From contig WIXG01000033.1 in assembly GCA_009869945.1 (NCBI GenBank), forward strand, positions 248,001-312,000: a stretch of 64,000 bases of DNA. Direction: 5' to 3'. The stretch is from Mesaphorura yosii. Its lineage: Eukaryota > Arthropoda > Collembola > Poduromorpha > Tullbergiidae. Shown here one piece after another: positions 62,866 through 64,000 of this stretch; position 1 is the stretch's first letter; each line of letters starts with the position of its first letter. The notes beneath the pieces were generated by a model. The model was given only the letters and a program-made list of their open reading frames with translations. It was not told where the DNA came from and did not search any database. A program made the translations under genes and the position numbers.

Positions 62866-64000
62866 GTAAAGTATGCAGAAAAATTATTTGTACTCGGACT
62901 GGTTGCTGTATGCTGTTATCAAGAATATTTGAGATTTGATGAGAAAGTGACTGAACTCAGCATGAACTCTTGTTTCCATATCTTGTACAATTATAATTGG
63001 GCAAAGCACGCTGTGCTGTGCTGCTGGCTGTTCCGTGCCGGTTGAAGTTTCGCCGGTATGAGCTCAAGAGCAAATGTTCTAACAGTTTGTAAAAAGGATA
63101 GCCTTGATTAGCAAATATGCTTATAACCACTTTAGGCTCCAAGACATAATCCATGATTATTAGCCAGGAACTCATTCTGGCTCTTTTAATGCATTCTAGC
63201 GCTTGGTGAAAATCGTGAAAATGTCGAACAAACCAAAGCCACTCTGTTATTTCTCTTCACTAGGCAGTCGCTGGAACAAATAGAATGATTATCAACTCGT
63301 TATACGGTTGTTATCAACGTACGTACATATATGCATGGTACGTGTAGTAATAACATAATCCTATTCACATTGTTGTGATTATTGGTCTGGCCTGTGACGA
63401 GGAGCACAAAAGAACGTAACAAATACAAGCTCAATCTAATCTACTGCATTATTTTTTGCTTCTATGTGTGAATCGCCTCGCAATGTAACTCGCAAAACTG
63501 ACACTTCATTTTTGTTAAACAGCACTGTGCAAATATTTTGATATCAGTCGGACGCATAATGCACAGGTTTTTGTATCCATACATTTACTTCGTAAGAATC
63601 GTGGTAAATGCCTATTGTCTATTTTTAGCGAGTAAATTAACCCTCATTGTTCCAGATGATTGATGTTTAATTAATTATGTTTGACTCGATGCGATGCGAT
63701 TCGGAATTGCGCGTTTCAGCATTGAGCATTGAGGCTTCGATGTGCGCTACAATGTTAGGGTGAAAGTTAGTGAAAGAATTTACAACGCTATTACAAGTTT
63801 TAGCGTACGTATGAACCTGCGGTACATTAGAAGATCGAAACATACGCAATCATCGTCATCGTCTGTGCTTTGCTCCTTGGAAGGAATGGAGAATCGCCAA
63901 ATGTTCCACCTAGGGTCTTAGTGGCTCAGTTGGATGTTTATTGAATGGTCTACTGATACTAATATTTCGTCTACTGGCCTGCTAAGTCCCAAGGTGTGAT
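62866..64000. other. Right-edge region, no gene seen
   Basis: The last 1.1 kb holds only short frames without conserved features. If the block at 62,798-62,865 is an exon, this could be the start of a long intron. An A-box-like TGGCTCAGTTGG near 63,920 lacks a matching B box and is not a tRNA. Confidence 0.4.

Noticed and set aside
63910..63940. A-box-like TGGCTCAGTTGG near the right edge
   Set aside because: No B box 30-60 nt downstream and no acceptor stem, so not a tRNA.

Overview
The window is a piece of an animal nuclear genome, most likely from an arthropod. The genes have short GT-AG introns (mostly 60-120 bp), no operon structure, AATAAA poly(A) signals, and proteins typical of metazoans. 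The best lineage clue is a bHLH protein whose basic helix-loop-helix matches insect Dimmed and vertebrate Mist1, with the insect-type 'MHSLNDAFQ' segment. I cannot name the species.

Layout. About 0-13.7 kb is compact and gene-dense. It holds, in order: mitochondrial elongation factor Ts (TSFM, minus strand, cut by the left edge); the ER stress kinase PERK/EIF2AK3 (plus, ten exons); an unrecognised 179-residue protein (minus, two exons); an unrecognised coiled-coil protein of about 650 residues (plus, at least seven exons); and mitochondrial ribosomal protein L12 (MRPL12, plus, three exons). TSFM/PERK and the 179-residue gene/coiled-coil gene are head to head. PERK and the 179-residue gene are tail to tail with interleaved poly(A) signals.

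From about 13.7 kb to the right edge the window is gene-poor. I could build only two multi-exon genes there, both on the minus strand: dimm (three coding exons, 17,887-21,289, with an upstream non-coding exon implied by a splice acceptor) and a 395-residue Tudor-domain protein (three coding exons, 42,844-44,229). About 21.5 kb separates them and a further 19.8 kb follows to the right edge. These stretches contain no transposase or reverse transcriptase reading frame that I can recognise. By eye they are built from recurring short words (TGCAAT, GCCAAGCC, GGCAGGCA, AATTGCAATT) that give many chance open frames in all six frames. I read them as non-coding DNA, plausibly cis-regulatory DNA of dimm in part.

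How the genes fit together. TSFM and MRPL12 both serve mitochondrial translation elongation. PERK slows cytosolic translation under ER stress. Dimm is known in Drosophila to drive a high-capacity secretory state, so PERK and dimm touch related biology, but I see no evidence that this neighbourhood is functional. I found no clear new system. The best leads are a Pro-to-Tyr change in PERK's activation segment, a codon-like island at 32.45-32.79 kb, a candidate exon at 62.8 kb, a perfect 15-bp hairpin at 34.57 kb, overlapping 42-codon frames at 12.1 kb, and the Tudor gene, which I could not assign to a family.
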